Source of the DNA: Treponema sp.
GTDB lineage: Bacteria; Spirochaetota; Spirochaetia; Treponematales; Breznakiellaceae
DNA: 22,691 nucleotides
Assembly (NCBI GenBank): GCA_031281925.1
Contig: JAITES010000071.1
Coordinates: 1 to 22,691 of the forward strand
Direction of reading: 5' to 3'
Part shown: positions 1 to 7,478 of the stretch, one piece after another
Numbering within the stretch: position 1 is the stretch's first letter
Layout: each line of letters opens with the position of its first letter
Made by a program: the position numbers and the translations under genes
The notes under the pieces: generated by a model
What the model was told of the DNA's origin: nothing
Database searches by the model: none
Seen by the model: only the letters and a program-made list of their open reading frames with translations

Positions 1-1028
1 AAAAGATCAAATTCCTCATCATGACCATCAAAAAACAGTCCGAGACCCTCTTCGATATCGGGAACGAGCTTGCCAGCAACATGACCGAAACGGCGGCGGC
101 TATCAACCAGATTACCGCCAATATCCAGAGCATCAAGGGCCGGGTGATAAACCAGAGCGCTTCGGTAACCGAAACCAACGCGACCATGGAACAGATCACC
201 GTCAATATCGACAAACTTAACGCCCATGTGGACCGCCAAAGCGAAAGCGTTGCCCAGTCGTCGTCCGCCATCGAGGAGATGCTCGCCAATATCCAGTCCG
301 TCACCCAGACCCTGGTCAAAAACTCGGACAACGTCAAGGAGCTGATAGAGGCATCCGAAGTGGGACGCACAGGCCTTCAGGATGTGGCGGCGGACATCCA
401 GGAAATCGCCCGGGAATCCGAGGGACTCCTGGAAATCAACGCAGTGATGGAAAATATTGCCAGCCAGACAAACCTGTTGTCCATGAACGCCGCCATTGAA
501 GCCGCCCACGCCGGGGAAGCGGGGAAGGGTTTTGCCGTAGTGGCCGACGAGATACGGAAACTGGCGGAAAATTCCGGAGAGCAATCCAAGACCATTTCCA
601 CGGTGCTCAAGAAGATCAAGGACTCCATCGACAAGATAACCAAGTCCACCGACAATGTGCTCAACAAGTTTGAGGCCATAGACAGCGGGGTCAAGACCGT
701 CTCGGATCAGGAAGAGAACATCCGCAACGCGATGGAGGAACAGGCTGCCGGGAGCAAGCAGATACTGGAGGCTGTCGGCCAGTTAAACGAAGTAACCCAT
801 ATAGTCAAGGGGAGTTCCGAGGAGATGCTGGAGGGGAGCACACAGGTAATTCAGGAAAGCCGGAACCTGGAAATGGTGACCCAGGAGATAACCAACGGGA
901 TGAACGAGATGGCCACAGGAGCGGATCAGATCAACGTGGCGGTGAGCCGGGTGAACACCATCACCGGGGAGAACAAGGAAAACATTGATGTGCTGGTCAG
1001 GGAGGTATCGAAATTCAAAGTAGAATAG
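1..1028 (+). CDS. Methyl-accepting chemotaxis protein, C-terminal signalling part (5' end outside window)
   Basis: The C-terminal signalling domain of a chemoreceptor, which controls the CheA kinase through CheW and carries the adaptation methylation helices. The frame is open from base 3 to the stop at 1026-1028. The first ATG (21-23) has no ribosome binding site before it, so I read it as an internal methionine of a longer receptor. Counted from that ATG, residues 145-185 hold the conserved hairpin tip, with SMNAAIEAAHAGEAGKGFAV as its core, flanked by long Ala/Glu/Gln/Ser-rich coiled-coil helices on both sides. No transmembrane segment or HAMP domain is visible in the part present, so the ligand and cellular location cannot be told. 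It is the only plus-strand gene and converges on the oxidoreductase. The family call is secure; the start lies off the window. Confidence 0.93.
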   Translation, partial: KIKFLIMTIKKQSETLFDIGNELASNMTETAAAINQITANIQSIKGRVINQSASVTETNATMEQITVNIDKLNAHVDRQSESVAQSSSAIEEMLANIQSVTQTLVKNSDNVKELIEASEVGRTGLQDVAADIQEIARESEGLLEINAVMENIASQTNLLSMNAAIEAAHAGEAGKGFAVVADEIRKLAENSGEQSKTISTVLKKIKDSIDKITKSTDNVLNKFEAIDSGVKTVSDQEENIRNAMEEQAAGSKQILEAVGQLNEVTHIVKGSSEEMLEGSTQVIQESRNLEMVTQEITNGMNEMATGADQINVAVSRVNTITGENKENIDVLVREVSKFKVE

Positions 1029-1046
1029 GGGTACTTATAGATCCCC

Positions 1047-1070
1047 CCCTGTCTCCATGAGGGCTTTTTT
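1047..1070 (+). terminator. Weak candidate terminator after the MCP gene
   Basis: A short stem (CCCT at 1047-1050 with AGGG at 1060-1063) is followed by C and six T residues (1065-1070) in the 43 bp between the MCP stop and the convergent oxidoreductase stop. The stem is only 4 bp, so the call rests mainly on the T-run and the position. Confidence 0.3.
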
Positions 1071-1071
1071 C

Positions 1072-2061
1072 TCACTCCATGGGATATTTGAAATTCCACT
1101 GCTTGCGGATAGCGTCCATGGTTTCCATGATCGTCAGGGATTCATCGAGAGTCATAACGGAACTTTCAAGCCTTCCTTCCCGGAGGCAGTCCATCACTTC
1201 CTCCGCCTGGTAATTGTAACCGTTGGAAATAAAGTCTCCCTCAAAGCGGTAGGTTTCCCTGCCGTAGAAAATGTACTCGGCGCTGTGGGCAAATACAAAG
1301 TTGGGAATGTGGATATAGCCCTGGCTGCCGTAGATCCATGCGTCGTTCTGGAGGCTGACGCAGAGGGATGTTGAAAGGGAGGCTGCCCTGTTTTTTCCGT
1401 AGGAGATTACCGCGGAAGTTATCTCGTCAACGTTGGTATCCCCGGTCTGGAGCACGGAGCCAATGTGCTGAGGCTTCCTGCCGCCGTAGACCATGCTTGC
1501 CATGGACACGGGGTATACGCCTGCGTCGAGGAGGGCGCCGCCGCCGAGTTCCGCCTTGAGGAGCCGGCTTTCGGGATTGCGGGGCTGGAAATTGAAACCG
1601 AAATTTGCCTGCACAAACTTTACTTCGCCGATAAGATCCTGGGCAAGCCATTCCCGTACTTTCCGGACAGGCGGCACATAACGCGTCCACATGGCTTCCA
1701 TGAAGAAGACCTTGTTCTCGCGGGCGGAGTCTATCATCTCCCTGAGTTCCGCAGCGTTTATGCACAGGGGCTTTTCGCAGAGAACGGATTTCTTTGCCTT
1801 AAAAGCCTTTATTGCAAGTTCCTTATGGGTACTGTGGGGAGTCCCAATGTAGATTACATCGACGGAAGAATCACCGAGCATGTCGTCGTAGGAATCGTAT
1901 TTTTTGGGGACTCCATACTTGTCCGCAAAAGATTCCGCAGAAGCCCTGCTGCGGGAAACGACAGCCAGCGGCTTTGCCCCTTCCGCGGCAAAGAGCCCGG
2001 TAATAAACTTGTTGGTAATTCCCCCTGTTCCCACCACGGCCCAGTTAATGATCTTCTTCAT
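1072..2061 (-). CDS. Gfo/Idh/MocA family NAD(P)-dependent oxidoreductase
   Basis: A 329-residue cytoplasmic dehydrogenase of the Gfo/Idh/MocA family, whose members oxidise or reduce sugars, inositols or dihydrodiols with NAD(P). The N-terminal Rossmann fold shows GTGGIT at residues 11-16. The signature EKP is at 96-98 (CEKPL), with the lysine expected at the active site. The C-terminal alpha/beta domain carries GGGALLDAGVYP at 173-184. This set resembles the dihydrodiol dehydrogenase/glucose-fructose oxidoreductase branch, but the substrate cannot be read from sequence. Length is typical and there is no signal peptide. The ATG at 2061 follows a GGGGG ribosome binding site. It starts 44 bp after the htrA stop, just past a strong terminator hairpin, so it is probably expressed separately or only by read-through. 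Confidence 0.9.
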   Translation of the reverse strand: MKKIINWAVVGTGGITNKFITGLFAAEGAKPLAVVSRSRASAESFADKYGVPKKYDSYDDMLGDSSVDVIYIGTPHSTHKELAIKAFKAKKSVLCEKPLCINAAELREMIDSARENKVFFMEAMWTRYVPPVRKVREWLAQDLIGEVKFVQANFGFNFQPRNPESRLLKAELGGGALLDAGVYPVSMASMVYGGRKPQHIGSVLQTGDTNVDEITSAVISYGKNRAASLSTSLCVSLQNDAWIYGSQGYIHIPNFVFAHSAEYIFYGRETYRFEGDFISNGYNYQAEEVMDCLREGRLESSVMTLDESLTIMETMDAIRKQWNFKYPME

Positions 2062-2074
2062 GTTTACCCCCTAT

Positions 2075-2097
2075 AAAAAGCGGCGGCATCGCCGCTT
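2075..2097 (-). terminator. Rho-independent terminator after the HtrA-type protease gene
   Basis: On the minus strand a perfect 8-bp stem, AAGCGGCG, with a 4-nt ATGC loop and its complement CGCCGCTT, runs directly into a T-tract (five T residues at 79-75 of the 2000s block). It lies 8 bp after the protease stop codon. The GC-rich stem, tight loop and T-run fit an intrinsic terminator. Its T-tract ends about 13 nt before the next start codon. Confidence 0.85.
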
Positions 2098-2105
2098 ATA
2101 CTCAT

Positions 2106-3602
2106 CTACCTTTTGTATTTCAGCGTATCCAGTCTCGTTTCTCCCCGGATAAAGGTGAACCAGAGTTCCTTGCCGGTATTCTCCCGGAGCACCTTGTAGA
2201 AGGCGGCAACATCCTTTACCTCCGTATCATTTACCGCAGTAATTCTGTCGCCTGCCTGCAGGCCGATAATGGCGGCAGGGCTTTCGCTTATCACCTGGGC
2301 AACATAGAGTCCCCTGGCATTCTTGTCCAGCTTGAGGCTGCTGCGGATCGATTCCGACAGTTCTACTACATAGGCGCCGGGCCAGAGTTTCTTGTTGTCC
2401 GAGGCCACCTGATCGGTCCTTTCCTCTATACGAACCTGAACATCCACGGAAGCGCCGTCACGGATAACCGTAAAGACAGCCCTGTCGCCGGGGCGGAGAT
2501 CGCCAACCGTCATGGTAAGGGGATTCATGCCGCGCACTTCCTTGCCGTCCACATGGGTAATAAAATCGCCGGGTTTGATTCCGCCCTTGTCCGCGGGAGA
2601 ACCCAGGAAAACCTGAGTTGCCAGCGCACCCCGTTTACCGTCCACGCCCAGAGCCTGAGCCGTCTCCTTGCCGGGATCGGTAAGGGAAACGCCGAGCCAG
2701 CCGTTTTTGATGGAACCGGTGTCGATAAGTTCATCCATGGTACGTTTGGTATTGTTAATGGGGATGGCAAAACCGAGGCCCACGGAACCGCCCCCGGAAG
2801 AATTGCTGGCGATCCAGGTATTGATGCCTATCACTTCCCCCCGGATATTGACCAGGGCGCCTCCGGAATTCCCCTGATTGATCGAAGTATCGGTCTGAAT
2901 GAAGTCATTGATATTCCCCGCAGGGCCGCCGGTTCGGCCTACGGCGCTGACAATACCCATGGTTACCGAGGACATAAAGCCCAGGGGATTACCCACGGCA
3001 ATGGCCCAGTCCCCTACCCTCACCTCATCGGAATTCCCCAGTGTGGCAAGGGGAAGAAAATCCTTGGTTTCGATGGAAACAACGGCAAGATCCTTCCGGG
3101 CATCCTTTCCCACGAGGACTGCCGGATACTCCTTCCCATCGTTGGTAGCGGCAATAATCTCACTGGCATCTTCCACTACATGGTTATTGGTGAGGATATA
3201 GTACTTGCCGCCTGAGTACCGGACTACAATACCGGAACCCAGACCCTGGGAACGAAATTCCCTCTCCTGCCCCTGACCGTCCCGGGGCCCGAAGAAGAAT
3301 TCCCAGGGAATACCGTTGAAGTTGGGAATCTGCTGCCTCCGCACGGTAACCGTTTTAAGCTCTACTACCGAGGGGAGCACCTTATCCGCCACGGAACGGA
3401 ACGCATTCTGCAGACCTTCCGCCACCGCCAAAGCATCGGCAGGTATCACTACGGAGCTTTCCTGGGCACGGGCGGTTTTCCCGGCACCGGGAGTTGAACA
3501 GGAAAAGGAAAGAAAGGCAAGGGAAAATCCGAAAATTACCCCCAGCAGCACCAAATTAAAGATAAGAAAGTTCTTTGAAGACAATTTTTTGACTAAGTTC
3601 AT
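2106..3602 (-). CDS. htrA: HtrA/Deg family serine protease with two PDZ domains
   Basis: A 498-residue envelope quality-control protease of the DegP/HtrA family (S1C), which degrades or chaperones misfolded exported proteins. Residues 12-34 form a hydrophobic N-terminal segment ending in FSC (Cys35). This is either an uncleaved anchor or a loose spirochaetal lipobox; the -3 residue is Ser rather than Leu, so lipidation is uncertain. The trypsin-like domain has an intact triad: His141 in TNNHVVEDA, Asp171 in KDLAVV and Ser246 in GNSGGAL. A regulatory loop rich in Phe, Gly and Gln precedes it (about 94-117). Two PDZ domains follow (about 300-395 and 405-498). The ATG is preceded by AGGAG at good spacing. 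The gene is 149 bp from map, behind a palindrome, and ends in a strong terminator, so it may be its own transcription unit. Confidence 0.95.
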   Translation of the reverse strand: MNLVKKLSSKNFLIFNLVLLGVIFGFSLAFLSFSCSTPGAGKTARAQESSVVIPADALAVAEGLQNAFRSVADKVLPSVVELKTVTVRRQQIPNFNGIPWEFFFGPRDGQGQEREFRSQGLGSGIVVRYSGGKYYILTNNHVVEDASEIIAATNDGKEYPAVLVGKDARKDLAVVSIETKDFLPLATLGNSDEVRVGDWAIAVGNPLGFMSSVTMGIVSAVGRTGGPAGNINDFIQTDTSINQGNSGGALVNIRGEVIGINTWIASNSSGGGSVGLGFAIPINNTKRTMDELIDTGSIKNGWLGVSLTDPGKETAQALGVDGKRGALATQVFLGSPADKGGIKPGDFITHVDGKEVRGMNPLTMTVGDLRPGDRAVFTVIRDGASVDVQVRIEERTDQVASDNKKLWPGAYVVELSESIRSSLKLDKNARGLYVAQVISESPAAIIGLQAGDRITAVNDTEVKDVAAFYKVLRENTGKELWFTFIRGETRLDTLKYKR

Positions 3603-3689
3603 TTTTTTCTCCTGGAAAATTTAATGGTATGAGGCCGTTCCAAAACCCGGCAGGGATCATAATTTTAGAACAGCAAGCTCATTTGTTTT

Positions 3690-3705
3690 AATTATCGCGA
3701 TAATT
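3690..3705. promoter_or_regulatory. 16-bp perfect palindrome upstream of the HtrA-type gene
   Basis: AATTATCG followed immediately by its reverse complement CGATAATT, 88 bp upstream of the protease start, in the 149 bp between map and htrA. There is no T-run beside it, so it is not a convincing terminator. Its length and symmetry suit a dimeric regulator's operator. I could not identify clear -35 and -10 boxes around it, and the binding protein is unknown. Confidence 0.5.
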
Positions 3706-3751
3706 CAACTTTTGTTTCTTTAACTCATAAAAAAAATCCTCATGAAAATAG

Positions 3752-4555
3752 TTACACCGGGGCCGGGGTTCGTTCAGGCTCCAGACCGGTAAAAGCTTCC
3801 AGAGGCTCGGTGAGGATCTCGGTACGGCCGCCGTGGATTGCAATGGTATGCTCCCAGTGGGCGGAAACTTTACCGTCGGCGGTAACCACTGTCCAGCCGT
3901 CTTCAAGAATCTCAACATCCCCGGTTCCCAGGTTGATCATCGGCTCAATGGCAATAACAAAACCCTTACCCATCCGGGGATTGGGGCCGCGGGGCTGGTT
4001 GGGCACCTGGGGATCTTCATGGAGTTCCAGACCGACACCGTGGCCGCAGAACTGGTGCACCACTCCGTAACCCTTCTCCTGGGCATAGCCATTCACCGCC
4101 CGGGCAATCTGGAGAAGCCTCTCTCCTTCCCTTGCCGCCTCAATGCCCCGGTAGAGACAGCCGCATGTGGCCGCATTCAGGGCATGAATTTCCGCCCTCG
4201 TCTTCCCGGCCTCAATGCTTATAGCCTGGTCGCTGATGAAACCGCCCAGATCGATGCCGCTGTCCAGGGAAACAAGATCGCCGTCCCGTATCCTCCGTTT
4301 GGAAGGAATGCCGTGGATCACCTCATCGTTGATGGAAATACAAATCGAAGCCGGATAGGGATTCTTCTTCGGCCCATAACCGAGAAAAGCCGGCCTGCCG
4401 CCGGCTTTTTTGATCCAGGCATAGACCCACTTGTCTATCTCTATGGTCTGGACACCTGGTTTTACGAGGGGAATAAGCTCCCGGTACATGGCGGAAAGCA
4501 TCTTGCAGGAACTGCGGATACCGTTTATCTGGACTTCATTTTTCAACCGAATCAT
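3752..4555 (-). CDS. map: Type I methionine aminopeptidase
   Basis: Removes the N-terminal methionine from nascent proteins; a cytosolic dinuclear metal hydrolase with a pita-bread fold. All five expected metal ligands are present: Asp98 (LDSGID), Asp109 (FISDQA), His172 (CGHGVGLELHE), Glu204 (AIEPM) and Glu235 (HWEHT). The substrate-binding His81 is in EVIHGIP. The 267-residue length is normal for type I with no N-terminal extension. A short Pro/Glu-rich tail follows residue 255. The sequence around Asp109 (SDQAIS) departs from the usual GDTA pattern but keeps the ligand. The start overlaps the stop of the upstream J-domain gene by 4 bp (ATGA), which indicates translational coupling. In many bacteria map sits with secY or adk; here it is with a J-protein and a Deg protease. 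Confidence 0.96.
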   Translation of the reverse strand: MIRLKNEVQINGIRSSCKMLSAMYRELIPLVKPGVQTIEIDKWVYAWIKKAGGRPAFLGYGPKKNPYPASICISINDEVIHGIPSKRRIRDGDLVSLDSGIDLGGFISDQAISIEAGKTRAEIHALNAATCGCLYRGIEAAREGERLLQIARAVNGYAQEKGYGVVHQFCGHGVGLELHEDPQVPNQPRGPNPRMGKGFVIAIEPMINLGTGDVEILEDGWTVVTADGKVSAHWEHTIAIHGGRTEILTEPLEAFTGLEPERTPAPV

Positions 4556-5328
4556 ACATTAAGCTTCCTGCGGAGTTTTGAGGCATTGGGAAGCGCCGGA
4601 TCCCGTTTGAGCGCCTCCCGGATAATCCCTGCGGCGGAGGAATAATCCCCCAGCATATAGAGAGTTTCCGCCATGGAACGGAGCCAGCGGGCCTCGTCCC
4701 GGGGAGGAAAACCAAGTTCCAAAAGGGTTTCCATGCAGGAAAGCCAGGTTTCTTCGTCTACCTGGGGCTTAAGATGAAGCCTCACCAGTTCCTTGAGGCT
4801 GATCTCCACATCTTCCGTAAAAAAATGAAAGTAAGGCTTGCGCCGTTCTTCCCGGAGCACCCTGGTAAGCAGCACAAAGGCATCGTAGTATTCCCCCCGG
4901 CGGGCCAGCTCATCGGCAAGAAAATAGGCGCCGTCCATCCAGTCATCCCGGGAAAGATACTTTTCCATGGGAAAATTGACGCCGCCGTTTTTCTTCCAGA
5001 CGGCGATGGCATCCTCCTCTTCCAGATGAAAGAGTTCAAAAAGCACCAGTTTCGCCTGGCTGGCAGGGTCTTCCGGCCTTTGCCTCAGGAAAGTCCGGTA
5101 ATCAAAGCCCCCCCGATCCACAAAACGTGAATAGGCCCTGTCATACTCAAAACGGCGGTCGGCATCGGAAAGAATCTTGTAAGCGGCAAGCAGCTTCCGC
5201 ATCCTGTCTTCGGTGCCCTTGCCCGCAATATCCGGGTGCAGCCGCTTTGCCTTTTCCCGGAAAGCCCTCTTTATGTCAGCAGAACTGGCGCTTTCCGTTA
5301 GCCCAAGCAGGCTGTAGTAATTATCCAC
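4552..5328 (-). CDS. J-domain (DnaJ-like) protein with C-terminal TPR-like region
   Basis: A 258-residue co-chaperone-type protein. Residues 3-66 form a J-domain with the HPD tripeptide at 31-33, the motif that stimulates DnaK ATPase activity. It lacks the Gly/Phe linker, zinc-finger and substrate domains of true DnaJ, so it is a type III J-protein. The middle (about 75-210) is charged, mostly helical by composition, and unrecognised. The C-terminus (about 218-255) contains a TPR-like pair of helices (ETLYMLGDYSSAAGIIREAL). The only suitable start is GTG at 5328, with GCGGA about 7 nt upstream. It overlaps map by 4 bp. A role delivering a specific client to DnaK is likely from the family; the client is unknown. 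Confidence 0.85.
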   Translation of the reverse strand: MDNYYSLLGLTESASSADIKRAFREKAKRLHPDIAGKGTEDRMRKLLAAYKILSDADRRFEYDRAYSRFVDRGGFDYRTFLRQRPEDPASQAKLVLFELFHLEEEDAIAVWKKNGGVNFPMEKYLSRDDWMDGAYFLADELARRGEYYDAFVLLTRVLREERRKPYFHFFTEDVEISLKELVRLHLKPQVDEETWLSCMETLLELGFPPRDEARWLRSMAETLYMLGDYSSAAGIIREALKRDPALPNASKLRRKLNV

Positions 5329-5353
5329 ACTATTTTTCCGCTATCCTAAAAAA

Positions 5354-5424
5354 ATTGAATCGAAGATGAAACAAAATTTCATTCGATAAACAGCGCCTGT
5401 CCATAAAGCCGGTTAGCTGGACAG
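5354..5424 (-). terminator. Tandem hairpins between the flavodoxin-like and J-domain genes; possible terminator
   Basis: Two inverted repeats fill the 101-bp gap. One is CTGTCCA (5397-5403) with TGGACAG (5418-5424), a 7-bp stem and 14-nt loop. The other is 5360-5386, with ATGAAA pairing to TTTCAT inside TCGA arms and a 2-nt bulge. Reading on the minus strand, the second is followed after 5 nt by seven T residues (5354-5348). The stems are modest, so termination is plausible but unproven; the promoter for the J-domain gene should also lie here. Confidence 0.4.
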
Positions 5425-5429
5425 AACTT

Positions 5430-5837
5430 TCAGGCTCCTATTCTTTTACCCAGAGCTTCCGCATGGGGAGCCGAGAGGAGAATATCGCTCCAATTCACCG
5501 TCATTCCTTCTTTTTCCATGGCCTTCATCAGGTTTGAAAGAGCGCGGGCGGTAAAAAGCCCCCCCTTCCGGATAAAGGCGGCGCTCTTCTTGCCTCCGAG
5601 ACTACTCCCCACCGCAAGCACAGGAGAGAGGGAATCGGCAAGCTTGCCGGAAAAGAAACCAACGGGCTCGGCAACTACGACAATATACTCATAGCCGGGA
5701 AGCCTCATGCCGTTTTCTGTCCATGCGTCGAGTATATCTACCCGGTGCCCCATGGACTCCATACCCCTTGCCAGGGATTTTACATAGTCCGGAGGAGGCT
5801 TGCGCTGCGCCGGTACACTAACTATGGCAATTCTCAT
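5430..5837 (-). CDS. Small flavodoxin-fold-like protein of unknown function
   Basis: A 135-residue soluble protein with no signal peptide. I do not recognise the exact family. The pattern looks like a Rossmann/flavodoxin alpha-beta fold: a first strand (MRIAIVSVPA), a helix with YVKSLARGMESMGH, a second strand RVDILDA, a third YEYIVVVAEP, and later GKKSAAFI and a helix with ALSNLMKAMEKEGM. The phosphate-binding loop typical of true flavodoxins (Ser/Thr-rich TGNT type) is absent; PAQRKPPP takes its place, so FMN binding is doubtful. It has a good ribosome binding site (AAGGA, 7-nt spacing) and lies 17 bp after the universal stress protein gene, so it probably shares the atpD transcript. A link to ATPase function or stress response would be inference from position only. 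Confidence 0.7.
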   Translation of the reverse strand: MRIAIVSVPAQRKPPPDYVKSLARGMESMGHRVDILDAWTENGMRLPGYEYIVVVAEPVGFFSGKLADSLSPVLAVGSSLGGKKSAAFIRKGGLFTARALSNLMKAMEKEGMTVNWSDILLSAPHAEALGKRIGA

Positions 5838-5854
5838 GAATACATCCTTTACTT

Positions 5855-6340
5855 CTACGCCTGCTTATATATCTGATCAATACCCGGTTCCTTGACAAGA
5901 AGCACCGAACATTTGGCATTTATCATAAGTTCCCGGTGGGAATGAGAGATAATATCCCTGGCGCTGCGATCCTTTTCCCAGCCCCCCAGAACGATAAAAT
6001 CGGCCTTTTTCTCATCCGCCACGGTAAGAATCTCCGTATAGACCGCTCCCCGGCGAATCTCCCGCTCCACCTTGACTCCCTTGGCCCGGGCCAACTCTTC
6101 AACAAAGGAAAGATAACGTTCGCCGTTGGCTTCCAGACTCTTTTCGTACTCCTGACTCTCCTCCTGGATGAAGATCTTGCTCAGGGTAAGCTGACGAATC
6201 GTGGCGACATCTACGACATACACCGCGGTAAGCCTGCAGCGAAGCTGTTTACTCATGACGATTGCATACTTGGCAGCGAGGATTGAAGCATCCGAACCGG
6301 TGATTACCACCACGATGTTGGAGATAAGGGGCTTCATCAT
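5855..6340 (-). CDS. Universal stress protein (UspA) family
   Basis: A 161-residue single-domain USP. Strand-helix elements characteristic of the family are visible: ISNIVVVITGSDASILAAKY at the N-terminus, CRLTAVYVVDVA, and ADFIVLGG near residues 108-115, with a C-terminal CSVLLVKEP strand. The ATP-binding signature of nucleotide-binding members (Gly-X2-Gly-X9-Gly-Ser/Thr) is not present after LGGW, so this is probably a UspA-like non-ATP-binding form. Its ATG overlaps the atpD stop by 1 bp (TAATG), and a second Met follows at once. The tight coupling to an ATPase stalk gene suggests a role in controlling energy status, but that is inference. Confidence 0.88.
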   Translation of the reverse strand: MMKPLISNIVVVITGSDASILAAKYAIVMSKQLRCRLTAVYVVDVATIRQLTLSKIFIQEESQEYEKSLEANGERYLSFVEELARAKGVKVEREIRRGAVYTEILTVADEKKADFIVLGGWEKDRSARDIISHSHRELMINAKCSVLLVKEPGIDQIYKQA

Positions 6341-6963
6341 TATTCTTTTCCGGCCTTCCTTTTCAAGAGTTTGCTGGTGAAGAAGGAGTCCCTGTCCCGT
6401 TCTTCCAGGCTCGATTCAATATAGACCCTGGTTTCTCTGGCAGTAGGAATAACCATCTTCTCAAGGGCATTTACCCTGCGCTGGGTTTTGCGAACCTCAC
6501 GGGCAAGACGCCATGCAATGGTTCTTACCGCCGCCAGTTCCGTACAAACCTTCAGCATCTCAAAGAATTCTAGCACGGTTTCATCGCATTCTGCAAATGA
6601 ATTTGCCGGAGAATACTTAAGTTCCGCCTCGGGAAGCTTGACTTCAAGACCCGGAAGACTCATCCCGGCGGCCGAAACCTGTTTTTCCCGCAATTCAAAC
6701 CGGTAACGGATATTCCGGGAAAGCCGGTCGGCCCGTTCCCGGCCCACCACGATGAGCATACGCTTCAGTGCAGGATAGGCAGAGGCCACCCGTGTATCAA
6801 GATCCCGCTCCAGAAGCTTTACCTGCTCCACCTTTGCCATGAGTTCCATCACAAGAATCTCCCGCTTCTGCTCCAGAAGGTCGTAACCCTCCTCGGCGGT
6901 AGCAAGCCGCTCCTTTACGCGGATAAGATTGCTTTTTGTCGGAGCTATGTTTTCTTTAGCCAT
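6340..6963 (-). CDS. atpD: A/V-type ATPase subunit D (central stalk)
   Basis: Subunit D forms the rotating coiled-coil shaft inside the A3B3 head and links it to the membrane ring. The 207 residues match the family length. The N-terminus has the family pattern (APTKSNLIRVKERLATAEEG) beginning a long helix, and the C-terminal helix is rich in Arg/Lys with RKTQRRVNALEKMVIPTARE, the usual conserved stretch. There is no signal peptide; it acts at the cytoplasmic face. It is separated from atpB by about 2.9 kb holding a glycosidase gene and a toxin-antitoxin pair, although in related operons D normally follows B directly. The ribosome binding site is weak (GAG before the ATG). Downstream it overlaps the USP gene by 1 bp. 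Confidence 0.95.
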   Translation of the reverse strand: MAKENIAPTKSNLIRVKERLATAEEGYDLLEQKREILVMELMAKVEQVKLLERDLDTRVASAYPALKRMLIVVGRERADRLSRNIRYRFELREKQVSAAGMSLPGLEVKLPEAELKYSPANSFAECDETVLEFFEMLKVCTELAAVRTIAWRLAREVRKTQRRVNALEKMVIPTARETRVYIESSLEERDRDSFFTSKLLKRKAGKE

Positions 6964-6978
6964 AAATACTCAAACTAA

Positions 6979-7037
6979 TGTATAGTATTGTATTTCATTT
7001 GACAATGGGATGAAAAATATAGAAATAGGGAATTATA
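6979..7037 (-). promoter_or_regulatory. AT-rich spacer with candidate promoter elements for atpD
   Basis: The 101 bp between vapC and atpD are much richer in A/T than the surrounding genes. On the minus strand there is a TTGTCA box (7000-7005) and TATACA (6979-6984) at a short 15-bp spacing, plus an exact TATAAT (7032-7037) without a good -35. None of these is a textbook promoter. I see no hairpin with a T-run, so transcription from the toxin-antitoxin promoter could also read through into atpD. Confidence 0.35.
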
Positions 7038-7064
7038 GTACCCGTAAATTTAGAGAAATTCGGA

Positions 7065-7478
7065 TTATTCCCAGGGATTGAGCAGGGACAGCCCCCCGAT
7101 CTCATCAAAATCACGGATGTTGCGGGTCAGGATGATCAGCCGGTGGGCCAGGGCCGTTGCGGCAAGAAGGGAGTCAATGTAAGGAAGGGTTCTGCCGATA
7201 CTGGCCCGGAGTTTCCCCCATTCCAGCATGGAAGCGAAATCCGGAGAAATAATACGGTTTTTGAATGCGGCCGGTATCTGATTATTGAGCCAGTCGAAAA
7301 GTTCAGCTCTCTTTTTCCCCTGGGGCAGCTTTTCTATACCGTACGCTATTTCTCCAAGAGAAAGAATACTTATATAGACATCCTCCAGGGGGAGAGAATT
7401 AACCAAAGCTATTGCCCGGGGACTGCCGTTTTTCTTCCGTATTTCGGAGAGTACATTGGTATCCAGGAGATACTTCAC
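7065..7478 (-). CDS. vapC: VapC-type PIN-domain ribonuclease toxin
   Basis: The toxin of a type II toxin-antitoxin pair; PIN-domain toxins are Mg2+-dependent RNases that typically cut tRNA or rRNA and stop translation. The 137 residues are one PIN domain with the expected acidic cluster: Asp6 (LLDTNVLSE), Glu43 (LGEIAYG), Asp102 (YIDSLLAA) and Asp123 in the C-terminal TRNIRDF motif. No active-site residue appears lost, so it should be functional. Its ATG overlaps the antitoxin stop by 4 bp, the standard coupled arrangement. It resembles the FitB/VapC group paired with Phd-like antitoxins. The pair sits inside the ATPase gene cluster, upstream of atpD. Confidence 0.93.
   Translation of the reverse strand: MKYLLDTNVLSEIRKKNGSPRAIALVNSLPLEDVYISILSLGEIAYGIEKLPQGKKRAELFDWLNNQIPAAFKNRIISPDFASMLEWGKLRASIGRTLPYIDSLLAATALAHRLIILTRNIRDFDEIGGLSLLNPWE

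Noticed and set aside
1029..1071. Short GGGG/CCCC repeat just after the MCP stop as a bidirectional terminator
   Set aside because: The 4-bp stem with an 11-nt loop and no T-run on the minus side is too weak to support.
3603..3751. Possible tRNA or small RNA gene in the map-htrA spacer
   Set aside because: No cloverleaf arms or GC-rich fold; only the palindrome stands out.
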